NCBI RefSeq assembly: GCF_019636135.1
Contig: NZ_JAHBYD010000020.1
Coordinates: forward strand, 1-64,000
Length of the DNA stretch: 64,000 nucleotides
Direction of reading: 5' to 3'
Source: Phenylobacterium sp.
Lineage (GTDB): Bacteria; Pseudomonadota; Alphaproteobacteria; Caulobacterales; Caulobacteraceae
Part shown: one piece after another, positions 55,411 to 62,902 of the stretch
How positions within the stretch are numbered: position 1 is the stretch's first letter
Layout: every line of letters begins with the position of its first letter
Notes under the pieces: generated by a model
What the model was told of the DNA's origin: nothing
What the model saw: only the letters and a program-made list of their open reading frames with translations
Database searches by the model: none
Program-made: the position numbers and the translations under genes

Positions 55411-56052
55411 TCAATGATCCAGCAGCATCCTCGGGCGGATCGGGGGCACGGGCGCCGTGCGAAGATACGCGGCGATTTCGGACGCGATGGTCTCCGCTGT
55501 TTCCGGGCGGGGTTTTAGCTTGTCGAACGCCTTCCGGCCCGGGTGGATCACATCCCATCGCGGGCGCATCCCCTCGTGCCGCCCTTTGCCCGGAGCGTGA
55601 TTTCCGAAGCCGTCCATCAACTGGTTCCAGATCGGGCTGAACTTGGCGATGAGCAAGCTCTCACCGAGCGGAATCCAGATGTCCTCGACGACCAAATATC
55701 GGCAGTAAAAGTCGTCGATGTTGAGGTTTTCGACCGCCCGGATGCTCCCGGCATGTTCCCTCAGTCGCGACACCAGAGGCCGTGTCTCCTTGTCCGTGGG
55801 TTTTCCACCCTTGCGCCCGCCAGCCGGGATCGCCTTGCCGACGTAGATTGGCCATCGCCACTGATCGTCCCGATTGGCCGCCGCGATAGGCTCGTAGAGC
55901 GGAAAATCGCCGGTGTAGTAGATCGCGTAAACGCCCGCGCCATCGGCCCGAGGAACCGAGCCCAAAGGCAGCGGAATCCGTTCCAACATCGCCTCGGCGA
56001 CGCTTGCGCCGAGATTGCGCCGATCCAAAGGATTGTAGGGCGCCTCGTTCAT
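55411..56052 (-). CDS. Eco29kI-family GIY-YIG type II restriction endonuclease
   Basis: 213 residues, almost the size of Eco29kI. GIY-YIG motif: GVYAIYYTG at 40-48 and PIYVGKA at 68-74. Putative catalytic set: tyrosines of those motifs, R96 and H100 (SRLREH), E131 (PLGESLL) and N143 (SPIWNQL). The R/H spacing of 4 and E/N spacing of 12 match the family. Relatives cut CCGCGG, so that is the likely target. Its ATG overlaps the methyltransferase stop, giving coupled translation after the protective enzyme. Confidence 0.9.
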   Translation of the reverse strand: MNEAPYNPLDRRNLGASVAEAMLERIPLPLGSVPRADGAGVYAIYYTGDFPLYEPIAAANRDDQWRWPIYVGKAIPAGGRKGGKPTDKETRPLVSRLREHAGSIRAVENLNIDDFYCRYLVVEDIWIPLGESLLIAKFSPIWNQLMDGFGNHAPGKGRHEGMRPRWDVIHPGRKAFDKLKPRPETAETIASEIAAYLRTAPVPPIRPRMLLDH

Positions 56053-57233
56053 CAGTGCCGCCCGGGCGCCGGCGCCATCTGGCTCATCGCCAGACTTTGG
56101 GCGACCGACGACGCCACGACCTGCCCCAAGAGAACCGGCACGGCGTTCCCAAGCTGGCGCATGACCTCGCTCCACGCCCCGTGGAAGATGTAGCCGTCAG
56201 GGAACGTCTGAAGGCGCGCGCTTTCCCGGGCTGTGAAGTAGCGAACCGATCCATCCCCCTTCACCATCATGTTCTCCCCGCCGGGAACGCCATGATCCCC
56301 GGCCTTCAAGGTCTTGGCCGGGAGATCGAGCGGACTCCCCGTGTGGCCGTGATACGACCGGGCGCCCGGCTGGAAACGATGATTGAGATGCGGGCCAGCG
56401 GTCTGCTCAGGATCGGACAGCCCGACGAGGGCGTCACGAACTGTGCGCCACGGTGCCTCGTTCATCGGCTCATTTCGCCCGCGCAGCCGTGCCGAAGCCG
56501 CCCCTGGCGGCGTCGGCCTATTCCTTTTCGCAATGCGGTGTCGCTCGAAATAGTCGCCCGTCACAAACTGGTCGGCGAGCAGCGCGTCGCGGGAATGGGT
56601 TTCCTCGGGGAACGACCATCTGGCGTCGATGTCGTGCCTGAAGCCGACGATGAAAACGCGCTCACGCTTTTGGGGCACCCCGTAGTCGGCAGCGTTCACG
56701 AGCCGGGTCACCACGTCGTAGGTCAGCCCCGAAAGCACGCCGCTGGTCTTTTCCCGCTCAAGGCGGACGAGGTGGTCGATCCACTGCTCGTCCGCCCTGC
56801 GAGCGATCTCGGGGAACGCAAGCTGAAGCTGGATGTAGGAAAAATAGTTGGCGAACGCCGCTCGCGTGAGCCCCTTCACGTTCTCGACGATGAACGCCTT
56901 CGGTCGCGTCCGCCGGATGATTTCGACGGTGGCCGGGAACATGTCCCGGTGATCGTCATAGGCCCGGTGTTTGCCGCCCATCGAGAACGGCTGGCAAGGC
57001 GGGCCTCCCGCCACAAGATCGAGATCGTCGGGAACGCCGCCGAGGTCGAACTTCCGCACGTCGCCCTCGAAGAGGGGCCAATCCTTCACGAGCGGGTGGC
57101 CGCGACGTTGATTTTCGCGAACCGTGTCGCAGGCCCAGCGATCCCATTCGACCACGCCGACGTGCTCGAAGCCCGCGAGAGTCGCGCCCATGGCGAGACC
57201 GCCAGCCCCGGCGAATAGCTCAAGACACTTCAT
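56052..57233 (-). CDS. C5-cytosine DNA methyltransferase (Eco29kI partner type)
   Basis: 393 residues. Motif I LELFAGAGGLAMG at 4-16, motif IV GGPPCQPFS with the nucleophile C80, motif VI ENV at 117-119, motif VIII PQKRERVFIVGFR, motif IX/X RYFTARESARLQTFPDGY and GNAVPVLLGQVVA. It methylates cytosine C5 in the recognition sequence and protects the host from the adjacent endonuclease. The target-recognition region between VIII and IX has a large loop. It lies 31 bp after vsr. Confidence 0.93.
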   Translation of the reverse strand: MKCLELFAGAGGLAMGATLAGFEHVGVVEWDRWACDTVRENQRRGHPLVKDWPLFEGDVRKFDLGGVPDDLDLVAGGPPCQPFSMGGKHRAYDDHRDMFPATVEIIRRTRPKAFIVENVKGLTRAAFANYFSYIQLQLAFPEIARRADEQWIDHLVRLEREKTSGVLSGLTYDVVTRLVNAADYGVPQKRERVFIVGFRHDIDARWSFPEETHSRDALLADQFVTGDYFERHRIAKRNRPTPPGAASARLRGRNEPMNEAPWRTVRDALVGLSDPEQTAGPHLNHRFQPGARSYHGHTGSPLDLPAKTLKAGDHGVPGGENMMVKGDGSVRYFTARESARLQTFPDGYIFHGAWSEVMRQLGNAVPVLLGQVVASSVAQSLAMSQMAPAPGRH

Positions 57234-57264
57234 TCAGATCGTCCCAGAATCACGACGCATTGGA

Positions 57265-57711
57265 TCAAATCGGTGGCCCGTGGTCACGGCGGGAAACCGG
57301 GCCGAGGAATTGGCCGATCCGCTCGCGCAGATCATCGCCATTCTTAAGCTCGCATTCCCAGATCACCAGCACGTCCCATCCCTGTTCGGTCAATTTCGCC
57401 TGCGCCTGGGCGTCACGCTCCGCGTTCCGCCCGAGCTTCGGCCCCCAGAAGTCTTGGCGGGTTTTCGGCATCCGCGCGCCCAAGGCGCAGGAATGCCCGT
57501 GCCAAAAGCACCCGTGGACGAAAATGACTTTCCGGCGGGATGCGAAAACGAGATCGGGCGATCCCGGCAGATCGGCGCGGTGTAGTCGGAAGCGATAGCC
57601 CATGCCGTGCGCCGCGCGGCGCACGAGCATTTCGGGGCGACTTCCCTTCGACCTGACGCGGGCCATCACTTCGGAGCGCGTAAGCGGCGCGCGCTTTGGG
57701 CGTCGGCTCAT
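57265..57711 (-). CDS. vsr: very short patch repair endonuclease (Vsr)
   Basis: 148 residues. D53 in PGSPDLVF, H66 and H71 in VFVHGCFWHGH-type segment (VHGCFWHGH) match the spacing of the catalytic residues of E. coli Vsr. The N-terminal SEVMARVRSKGSRPEMLVRRA is also typical. Vsr nicks next to T-G mismatches made by deamination of 5-methylcytosine, so it guards against mutations caused by the neighbouring C5 methylase. First gene of the vsr-methylase-endonuclease run. Confidence 0.93.
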   Translation of the reverse strand: MSRRPKRAPLTRSEVMARVRSKGSRPEMLVRRAAHGMGYRFRLHRADLPGSPDLVFASRRKVIFVHGCFWHGHSCALGARMPKTRQDFWGPKLGRNAERDAQAQAKLTEQGWDVLVIWECELKNGDDLRERIGQFLGPVSRRDHGPPI

Positions 57712-57810
57712 ACCGCGCCGCTACGAAATATTCCAAGAGCATCGAGCATTTTAATTTAGGAGTTCGGCGCCTGACCGTCGTAAGTTCGTCTGATAGAGTT
57801 GAGTAAGACG

Positions 57811-58140
57811 ATGAACATTAGCACGGAATGGCCTCAAATCAAAACTGTTCGTCAACTTATATCGGAGAAAATTGTCCCATTCTCAGAGGACACCCTTCGC
57901 AATTACGCGAGACGATACGAAGTTGGACGAAAAGTAGGTCGGCAATACATTTTCACGCCAACAGATATTCGATCACTACTGGATAAACTACCTTGCCCCT
58001 CAAACTCACCCGTCGCCATCATTCGCCCTACTGGTATCTGCGCGGCTCCATCCGGGGCCTCCGCATTGACGAAAGCACGGGCCTTAGCGACCGAAAAGCG
58101 GCGCAAGAATGTCTCGCGCTCCGCGAAGCGGAACTGGTAA
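57811..58140 (+). CDS. excisionase-like MerR/Xis-type HTH protein
   Basis: 109 residues from ATG 57811 (a TTG at 57799 would add four). The N terminus MNISTEWPQIKTVRQLISEK with EDTLRNYARRYEVGRKVGRQYIFTPTDIRSLLDKL is a small winged helix of the excisionase/AlpA kind. After about residue 60 the frame overlaps the integrase start by 148 bp, and its C-terminal 45 residues (KRRKNVSRSAKRNW end) look like a shadow of integrase coding. The real Xis may be only the first 60-70 residues in function. It would direct excision. Confidence 0.65.
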   Translation: MNISTEWPQIKTVRQLISEKIVPFSEDTLRNYARRYEVGRKVGRQYIFTPTDIRSLLDKLPCPSNSPVAIIRPTGICAAPSGASALTKARALATEKRRKNVSRSAKRNW

Positions 58141-59051
58141 CGCAATCCATCCATGGAGCGCGCGCCATCAAGACCTTCGCGGACGCCGCCGTCAGCTATT
58201 TGGAGGGCGACGGTGAGGCCGAGCACCTCACGCCCCTGATCGACTTCTTCGGCGTCACCAAGCTGGCGCAGATCGACGCCGACCTGATCGACCGGGCCGT
58301 GAAAAAGTTCGGTCGCACGGCGACCGGCAAGGCAAAGGCTCCCGCCACTCTCAATCGCCAAATCTACACGCCCATCGCGGCGGTGCTTCACCACGCCGCC
58401 CAGAAGGGTTGGTGCGCCAAGCCGGTGATCGCGCGGCCCAAGCAACCGAACGGGCGCGTGCGATCCGTCACTCGGCAGGAGGCCGAACGGTTGATCGAAG
58501 TGGCCGCGCCCCATCTGCGCCCGTTGGTGATCTTCCTTCTTTCGACCGGCGCCCGCCTCAGCGAGGCCCTCTACCTCGATTGGCGGGACGTTGACCTGAA
58601 GGCGGGGCGCGTCGCCTTCCATGAGACCAAGAACGGCGAGAGCCGGGGCGTGCCCCTCCATAGCCGCGTGGTCGCCGAACTTAAGAAGCTCGGCCCGGCG
58701 CCCCAGGGCGCCGTATTCCGGCGCCCTGACGGCAAGCCCTACGCGGATCGCAACGGCCTCGGCGGCGGCCAAGTGAAGACCGCATGGGCCACCATGCTGA
58801 AGCGCGCCGGGATCAAGGACTTCACGCCTCACGACTGCCGTCACACATGGGCGACGTGGCACTACGCAGCCAACCGGGATATGCTTGGCCTAATGCGGCT
58901 CGGCGGGTGGAAGTCGCACGAGATGGTCGCGCGCTACGCCCATGTGAATCCAGACGATCTGGCCCCCTCAATTCAGGGTTTTTGGGGGAAATCTGGGGAA
59001 GTCGCGAACAAGAATGCGAAAAAACCCACTATATTCAAGGAGGTGGCATAG
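57993..59051 (+). CDS. tyrosine recombinase/phage-type integrase
   Basis: 352 residues. Catalytic residues: R188 (STGARLSEALYLDW), K213 (ETKNGESRGVPL), H280 and R283 (TPHDCRHTWATWH), a Trp at the sixth position (GGWKSH) and Y315 (MVARYAHV). An Arm-type N-terminal domain (PYWYLRGSIRGLRIDESTG) and a core-binding domain precede the catalytic part. The TTG at 57993 is chosen because no other start gives a full N terminus. The gene ends 7 bp before attR, as typical for tRNA-site integrases. Confidence 0.93.
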   Translation: MPLKLTRRHHSPYWYLRGSIRGLRIDESTGLSDRKAAQECLALREAELVTQSIHGARAIKTFADAAVSYLEGDGEAEHLTPLIDFFGVTKLAQIDADLIDRAVKKFGRTATGKAKAPATLNRQIYTPIAAVLHHAAQKGWCAKPVIARPKQPNGRVRSVTRQEAERLIEVAAPHLRPLVIFLLSTGARLSEALYLDWRDVDLKAGRVAFHETKNGESRGVPLHSRVVAELKKLGPAPQGAVFRRPDGKPYADRNGLGGGQVKTAWATMLKRAGIKDFTPHDCRHTWATWHYAANRDMLGLMRLGGWKSHEMVARYAHVNPDDLAPSIQGFWGKSGEVANKNAKKPTIFKEVA

Positions 59052-59058
59052 CTCGCCA

Positions 59059-59109
59059 GCATCCTTGGTAAGGCTGAGGTCGGCAGTTCAATCCTGCCCG
59101 GCGGCACCA
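59059..59109 (+). repeat. attR: 51-bp direct repeat of the tRNA-Thr 3' half
   Basis: Identical to 53720-53770. The 5' half of a tRNA is absent here (GCTCGCCA precedes it), so it is a site scar and not a functional tRNA. Confidence 0.95.
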
Positions 59110-59110
59110 G

Positions 59111-59144
59111 CGGAAGGGCCCGGACACCGGTTCGGGCCCTTCCG
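59111..59144 (+). terminator. displaced host terminator of tRNA-Thr
   Basis: GGAAGGGCCCG (59112-59122) and CGGGCCCTTCC (59133-59143) form an 11-bp perfect stem 2 bp after attR. If the element were excised this hairpin would come directly after the tRNA, so it is most likely its native terminator. Confidence 0.75.
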
Positions 59145-59202
59145 ACCTCCTCATGAAACCGATTCATTTGACCCGGGCGCAGGCGGACGTTCCCGTTCGG
59201 GG

Positions 59203-60327
59203 ATGACCCTGCTCGCCCGCACCGGCCTCGCCGCCGCGCTCGTCCTCGGCTCCGCGGCCACGGCCCGGCCGGCTCCGGAGCTTCCGCGCCCGGACGACGG
59301 CTACTTCCAGGAGACCGTGAAGGTCGCGCCGGGGGTCTGGCTCCTCATGGAGCCGAAGTTCGTGCCGCAGCCGATCGGCAACGTGACCGTCATCGAGCAG
59401 GCCGACGGCCTCGTGCTCATCGACGCCGGCGGCTCGCCAGGCTCGGCGCGCCGCATCGTCCACGCCATCAAGGGCCTGAGCCCGAAGCCGGTGAAGGCCG
59501 TGGTCATCACCCACTGGCACGGCGACCACCCGCAGGGCCTCTCCGAAGTCCTGAAGGTCTGGCCCAGGGCGCGCACGATCGCGACCCGCGCCACCCAGGC
59601 CCACCTGCGCACCGACAGCACGATGAACACGCCCGCCGCGCCCGACATGGCCGCCAACGCCGCCTTCCAGAAGCGGATCCAGGATTTCCTGCCCTACGTC
59701 CGCCGCATGGGCGCCGAGGCGAAGACGCCGGGGGAGAAGGCGGGCTGGGCCGCCACCGAACGCCTCCTCCACCAGTACGCCCGCGACATGGACGGCGCGG
59801 TCACTCTGCCGGTCTCGGAGGGCTTCGAAGACCGCCTCGATCTCCCCGACGCCAAGGCGCCCGTGGAGATCCACTTCCTCGGCCGCGCCAACACCGACGG
59901 CGACGCCGTGGCCTGGTTGCCGAAGCAGAAGATCCTGATCACGGGCGACATCGTGGTCGCCCCGATCCCCTTCGGATTCGGCGGCTATCCGGCCGACTGG
60001 ATCGAGACCCTCGGCAAGGTGGAAGCCTACGACTTCAAGGTCTTGATCCCCGGCCACGGCGCGCCGCAACGCGACCGCGCCTACGTCGGCAAGGTGCGGG
60101 CCGCATTGACGGATGTCCGCGCCCAGGTCGCCCCGCTGGCGGCCTCCGGCCTGGCGTTGAAGGACGTCCAGGCCAAGGTCGACGTCGAGCGCCAGGCGCG
60201 GCCGTTCGTCGGCGACGATCCCTGGCTGCGCCGGTGGTTCGTCGATGACTGGCTCTCGCCGATCGTCGCCTCCGCCTACAAGGAGGCCAAGGGCCAGCCC
60301 ATCGTGCAGAGCCTGCGAGGGGAATAA
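59203..60327 (+). CDS. MBL-fold metallo-hydrolase, exported
   Basis: 374 residues. Signal-like N terminus (LAAALVLGSAATARPAPE). The metallo-beta-lactamase fold shows ITHWHGDHPQG (HxHxDH), NTDGDAVAWLPKQKILITGDIV (Asp), and VLIPGHGAPQ (His), so a di-metal site is intact. EQADGLVLIDAGGSPGSA is the first strand pair. It belongs to the broad SoxH/BlaB-like hydrolase group, substrate unknown. It is the first host gene after the integrated element. Confidence 0.85.
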   Translation: MTLLARTGLAAALVLGSAATARPAPELPRPDDGYFQETVKVAPGVWLLMEPKFVPQPIGNVTVIEQADGLVLIDAGGSPGSARRIVHAIKGLSPKPVKAVVITHWHGDHPQGLSEVLKVWPRARTIATRATQAHLRTDSTMNTPAAPDMAANAAFQKRIQDFLPYVRRMGAEAKTPGEKAGWAATERLLHQYARDMDGAVTLPVSEGFEDRLDLPDAKAPVEIHFLGRANTDGDAVAWLPKQKILITGDIVVAPIPFGFGGYPADWIETLGKVEAYDFKVLIPGHGAPQRDRAYVGKVRAALTDVRAQVAPLAASGLALKDVQAKVDVERQARPFVGDDPWLRRWFVDDWLSPIVASAYKEAKGQPIVQSLRGE

Positions 60328-60345
60328 TTACACCCGGATATAATT
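60326..60345. promoter_or_regulatory. 20-bp imperfect palindrome with TATAAT-like core
   Basis: AATTACACCCGGATATAATT is symmetric at 8 of 10 paired positions and contains a TATAAT hexamer at its right end. It begins inside the stop region of the MBL gene and lies 43 bp before the DUF2239 start, fitting a repressor site over the promoter. Confidence 0.5.
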
Positions 60346-60387
60346 GACACCTCGGCGCCGCCGCGCCATAGCTCCCACGGAGCCTGC

Positions 60388-60942
60388 ATGAGCGAGACCG
60401 CCACCTTCACCGCCTTCGTCGGCCACCGGATGCTGGCGACGGGCGACCTGACGACCGTCGCGGCCGCCACAGCCGCCGTGGCCGACCCCGTGCTCGTGTT
60501 CGACGACCTCACGGGCCGGATCGCGGAGCTCGATTTGCGCAAGGGTCCGGAGCACGCCGCGTCCGAATACCTCGCCCGAAACGTCCCCACGGCGGAGGCG
60601 GCGCCGGTCCGGGCAGGCCGCGGGCGGCCGCGGCTCGGCGTCGTCGCCCGCGAGGTGACCCTGCTGCCGCGCCATTGGGACTGGCTGGCGGGCCAGCCCG
60701 GCGGCGCGTCGGCCACGCTGCGGCGGCTGGTCGAGGACGCGCGCCGCGACCCGGCGGCCGCCGACCACAAGGTCCAGGAGACCGCCTATCGCGTCATGAC
60801 CACCCTGGCCGGCGACCTTCCCGGCTATGAGGAGGCCGTCCGCGCCCTGTTCGCGGGCGATGCGAGCCGCCTGGACCACCTCGTGGCCGGCTGGCCTGCG
60901 GACGTGGCCGCCTACGTCCGCCGCTTCTACTCCGCCTCCTGA
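60388..60942 (+). CDS. DUF2239 family protein
   Basis: 184 residues (MSETATFTAFVGHRMLATGD..., GRIAELDLRKGPE, GRGRPRLGVVAREVTLLPRHWDWLAGQPGGASATLRRLVEDAR, VQETAYRVMTTLAGDLPGYEEAVRALF), full DUF2239 length. The middle segment RPRLGVVAREVTLLPRHWDWL with a following helix resembles a ribbon-helix-helix-type DNA-binding unit, so a transcription-related role is possible. A palindrome lies over its promoter. The stop is overlapped by the opposing lipoprotein gene by 16 bp. Confidence 0.85.
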   Translation: MSETATFTAFVGHRMLATGDLTTVAAATAAVADPVLVFDDLTGRIAELDLRKGPEHAASEYLARNVPTAEAAPVRAGRGRPRLGVVAREVTLLPRHWDWLAGQPGGASATLRRLVEDARRDPAAADHKVQETAYRVMTTLAGDLPGYEEAVRALFAGDASRLDHLVAGWPADVAAYVRRFYSAS

Positions 60943-61148
60943 GGCCGCGGCGGAACAGCCGGCTGCGCCCGGCAGTCGATACTGAAGGTGAAGCTCGCGC
61001 CCAGGCCCAGGCCGCCCTGGTACTGCCGGTCGCATTGCGAGGCGTGATCGCTCAGCAGCTTCAGCACCTCGGCGTCGTTGGGCCGCCCGGACAGGGACGC
61101 GCAACCGCAAAGGCCGAGCGCGAGCCCGGCCGCCATCATCGTTCTCAT
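60927..61148 (-). CDS. small lipoprotein
   Basis: 73 residues with a signal and lipobox (MAAGLALGLCGCASLSG, cleavage before one of the two Cys), then KLLSDHASQCDRQYQGGLGLGASFTFSIDCRAQP with two more cysteines that could form a disulfide. GAGGAG lies seven bases before the ATG. It lies 11 bp after the phage-like small gene on the same strand and may be a spanin-like or surface lipoprotein, though that is a guess. Confidence 0.65.
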   Translation of the reverse strand: MRTMMAAGLALGLCGCASLSGRPNDAEVLKLLSDHASQCDRQYQGGLGLGASFTFSIDCRAQPAVPPRPQEAE

Positions 61149-61159
61149 ATCGTCACTCC

Positions 61160-61429
61160 TCAGGTGTTCGGCGCCGTCGGCGGACTGGCCGCCGCCGGCC
61201 TTGCGGCCTCGAGCCGCTCCAGCCGCCCCGCGTTCGCGGTCCACACCTGCGCCAGCGCCCAGGCGAGCAGCGCCGCCACGACGCCCCAGGTGCGGTTCTT
61301 CAGCCCTTCGACGGCGGCCAGCGTGGAGGCCGCCGTGGACTTGATCTCCGACAGCCGCTCCTCGCAGCGCGCCTCATGGTCGGTGATGCGCTGCTCCAGC
61401 GCGGCCAGACGTTCGGATTGAGTGGTCAT
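61160..61429 (-). CDS. phage-like small membrane protein (XhlA/holin-like)
   Basis: 89 residues: a coiled-coil N-terminal half ([38 protein letters not shown]) and one helix TWGVVAALLAWALAQVW before an Ala/Pro tail. This layout matches haemolysin XhlA/gp-type proteins of prophage lysis modules. Its ATG overlaps the stop of the repaired upstream structural gene (ATGA). Confidence 0.6.
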   Translation of the reverse strand: MTTQSERLAALEQRITDHEARCEERLSEIKSTAASTLAAVEGLKNRTWGVVAALLAWALAQVWTANAGRLERLEAARPAAASPPTAPNT

Positions 61430-62789
61430 GAGAACTGGATGGGGACTTTGATCCCGGCCTCCACGCCTTTGCTGGTGGTGGTGCTCTTGCTCGATTGAGC
61501 TGCGTCCTCCTGCTGACCGACAAAGAGGTTGAGGGGCAGTCCGGACAGCGCTGCGACGATCTGCTGCGTGTTGGTGAACGGCCCCTCTCGTGCAGGAACA
61601 CCGCGCCGTCGTACGTCGCGCCGATGGGATAGGCGGACGGCCCGGCGTCCACGAACGCCGTGCGCGCCATCACCCCGCGATGCCAGGCCCCCACGTCGGG
61701 CCCGTCCACGGCCAGCGCCAGATAGCGGCTGTTCTCGTAGCCGTCGCGCCGGTCAGGGTAGTCGAAGCGGATCTCCGAGAACTCGGCGTTCGACGACGCC
61801 ACCACCTTGTCGCCCTGGCTGGCCGCCAGCTCCTCGGCGAAGTCGCGCCGGATCGGGCACGGGATCGGTTGCGGCTGGCCGCCGGGCGAGTAGCTGTAGA
61901 ACTGCCGGTCGGGGCTCGCCCAGAACGCCGTCTGCCCCACGACCACGGCCGCGTTCGGCCCGATCAGGCCGCAGTTGCGCCCCACCCGCTCGAACCGCCA
62001 TGGCTGGTTCAGCGCCCCCACGAACGTGCCGAGGAAGAGCGCGTCGCCCGTCCAGACCAGCATGCAGGGGCCGCACATCCGCCCGGCCACGATCCGGCCC
62101 CCGCCGGTCAGGATGTACTCCCGCGCCGTCGAGCCGCTGGCGCTCGTGCTCCATTGCGTATTGTTCCGGATCGAGGAGTGCCGGATGCACAGCGGGTTGA
62201 AGACCCCCGAGACCTCCTCGTTGCAGCCCAGCGCGAAGACCTGATAGCCGCCGTTCAGCGGCGCCACGAGCATGTGGGTCACCCGGGCCGGCGCATCCGC
62301 CAGCGCCTGCGCCGGCTGCGCCGTGTCGTTGGTCCAGGCGAAGATCGTCTGGTTGCGGGGGCTCGCCAGCAGTTGCTGCCCCCACGCCCCGAACGACCAG
62401 GTCAGCGGGAAGTAGTCGGTGGTCGAGGGCAGGCCATAGCCGCCGATGTTGTACGCGCCGGTTCCATAGCCCGCCGAGCCGGCGCCATCGATCGCGCCGG
62501 CCGTGAACCCGGACGTCGGCGTGATGTCGAAGAGCTCGCCGCCGCGCCACAACGCCAGGTTCGAATGCGTGCCGAACGCGATGTCGAGCACGCCCTCGTT
62601 GTCGGTCCACGGGAAGATCCCGCGGCAGACGCCGGTCAGCGGCTCGCTCATCAGCCGCTCCCAGCCGCCGATCGTTTCGGGGCGGCCCAGCCGGAAGCGC
62701 ACGTTCGACCCGTCCGCCCAGCGGCCGCCGGCCGCAAACGTCGTGTCGTCGCCGTTCAGCCCCGGCGGCAGCTCGAGGGGAATCTTCAT
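61426..62789 (-). pseudogene. phage structural protein with a one-base frameshift
   Basis: The main frame begins MKIPLELPPGLNGDDTTFAA and continues GRWADGSNVRFRLGRPETIGGWERL, a signature of tailed-phage structural proteins. It reads well to GAVFLHERG (near 61585), then switches to an Arg/Ser/Pro-rich run ending at 61374. Adding one G to the GGGG run near 61581-61590 lets the sequence continue as PFTNTQQIVAALSGLPLNLF and end with KVPIQFS at 61426, overlapping the next ATG as ATGA. The frameshift may be real or a sequencing error in a homopolymer. Confidence 0.7.
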
Positions 62790-62902
62790 CTCGGTCTCGC
62801 TGTTGGAAGGCCTTGGGCGCCGCACTCCGGCGCCGCCGCTTGTCTCGGGCGTGCGGACGCTCCATTGATCCGCGTCCGCTTCAGTCCACGCCCAGGGTCT
62901 CA

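Noticed and set aside
59059..59109. Second tRNA-Thr
   Set aside because: Only the 3' 51 bases are present. The acceptor 5' strand and D-arm are missing, so it is an att scar.
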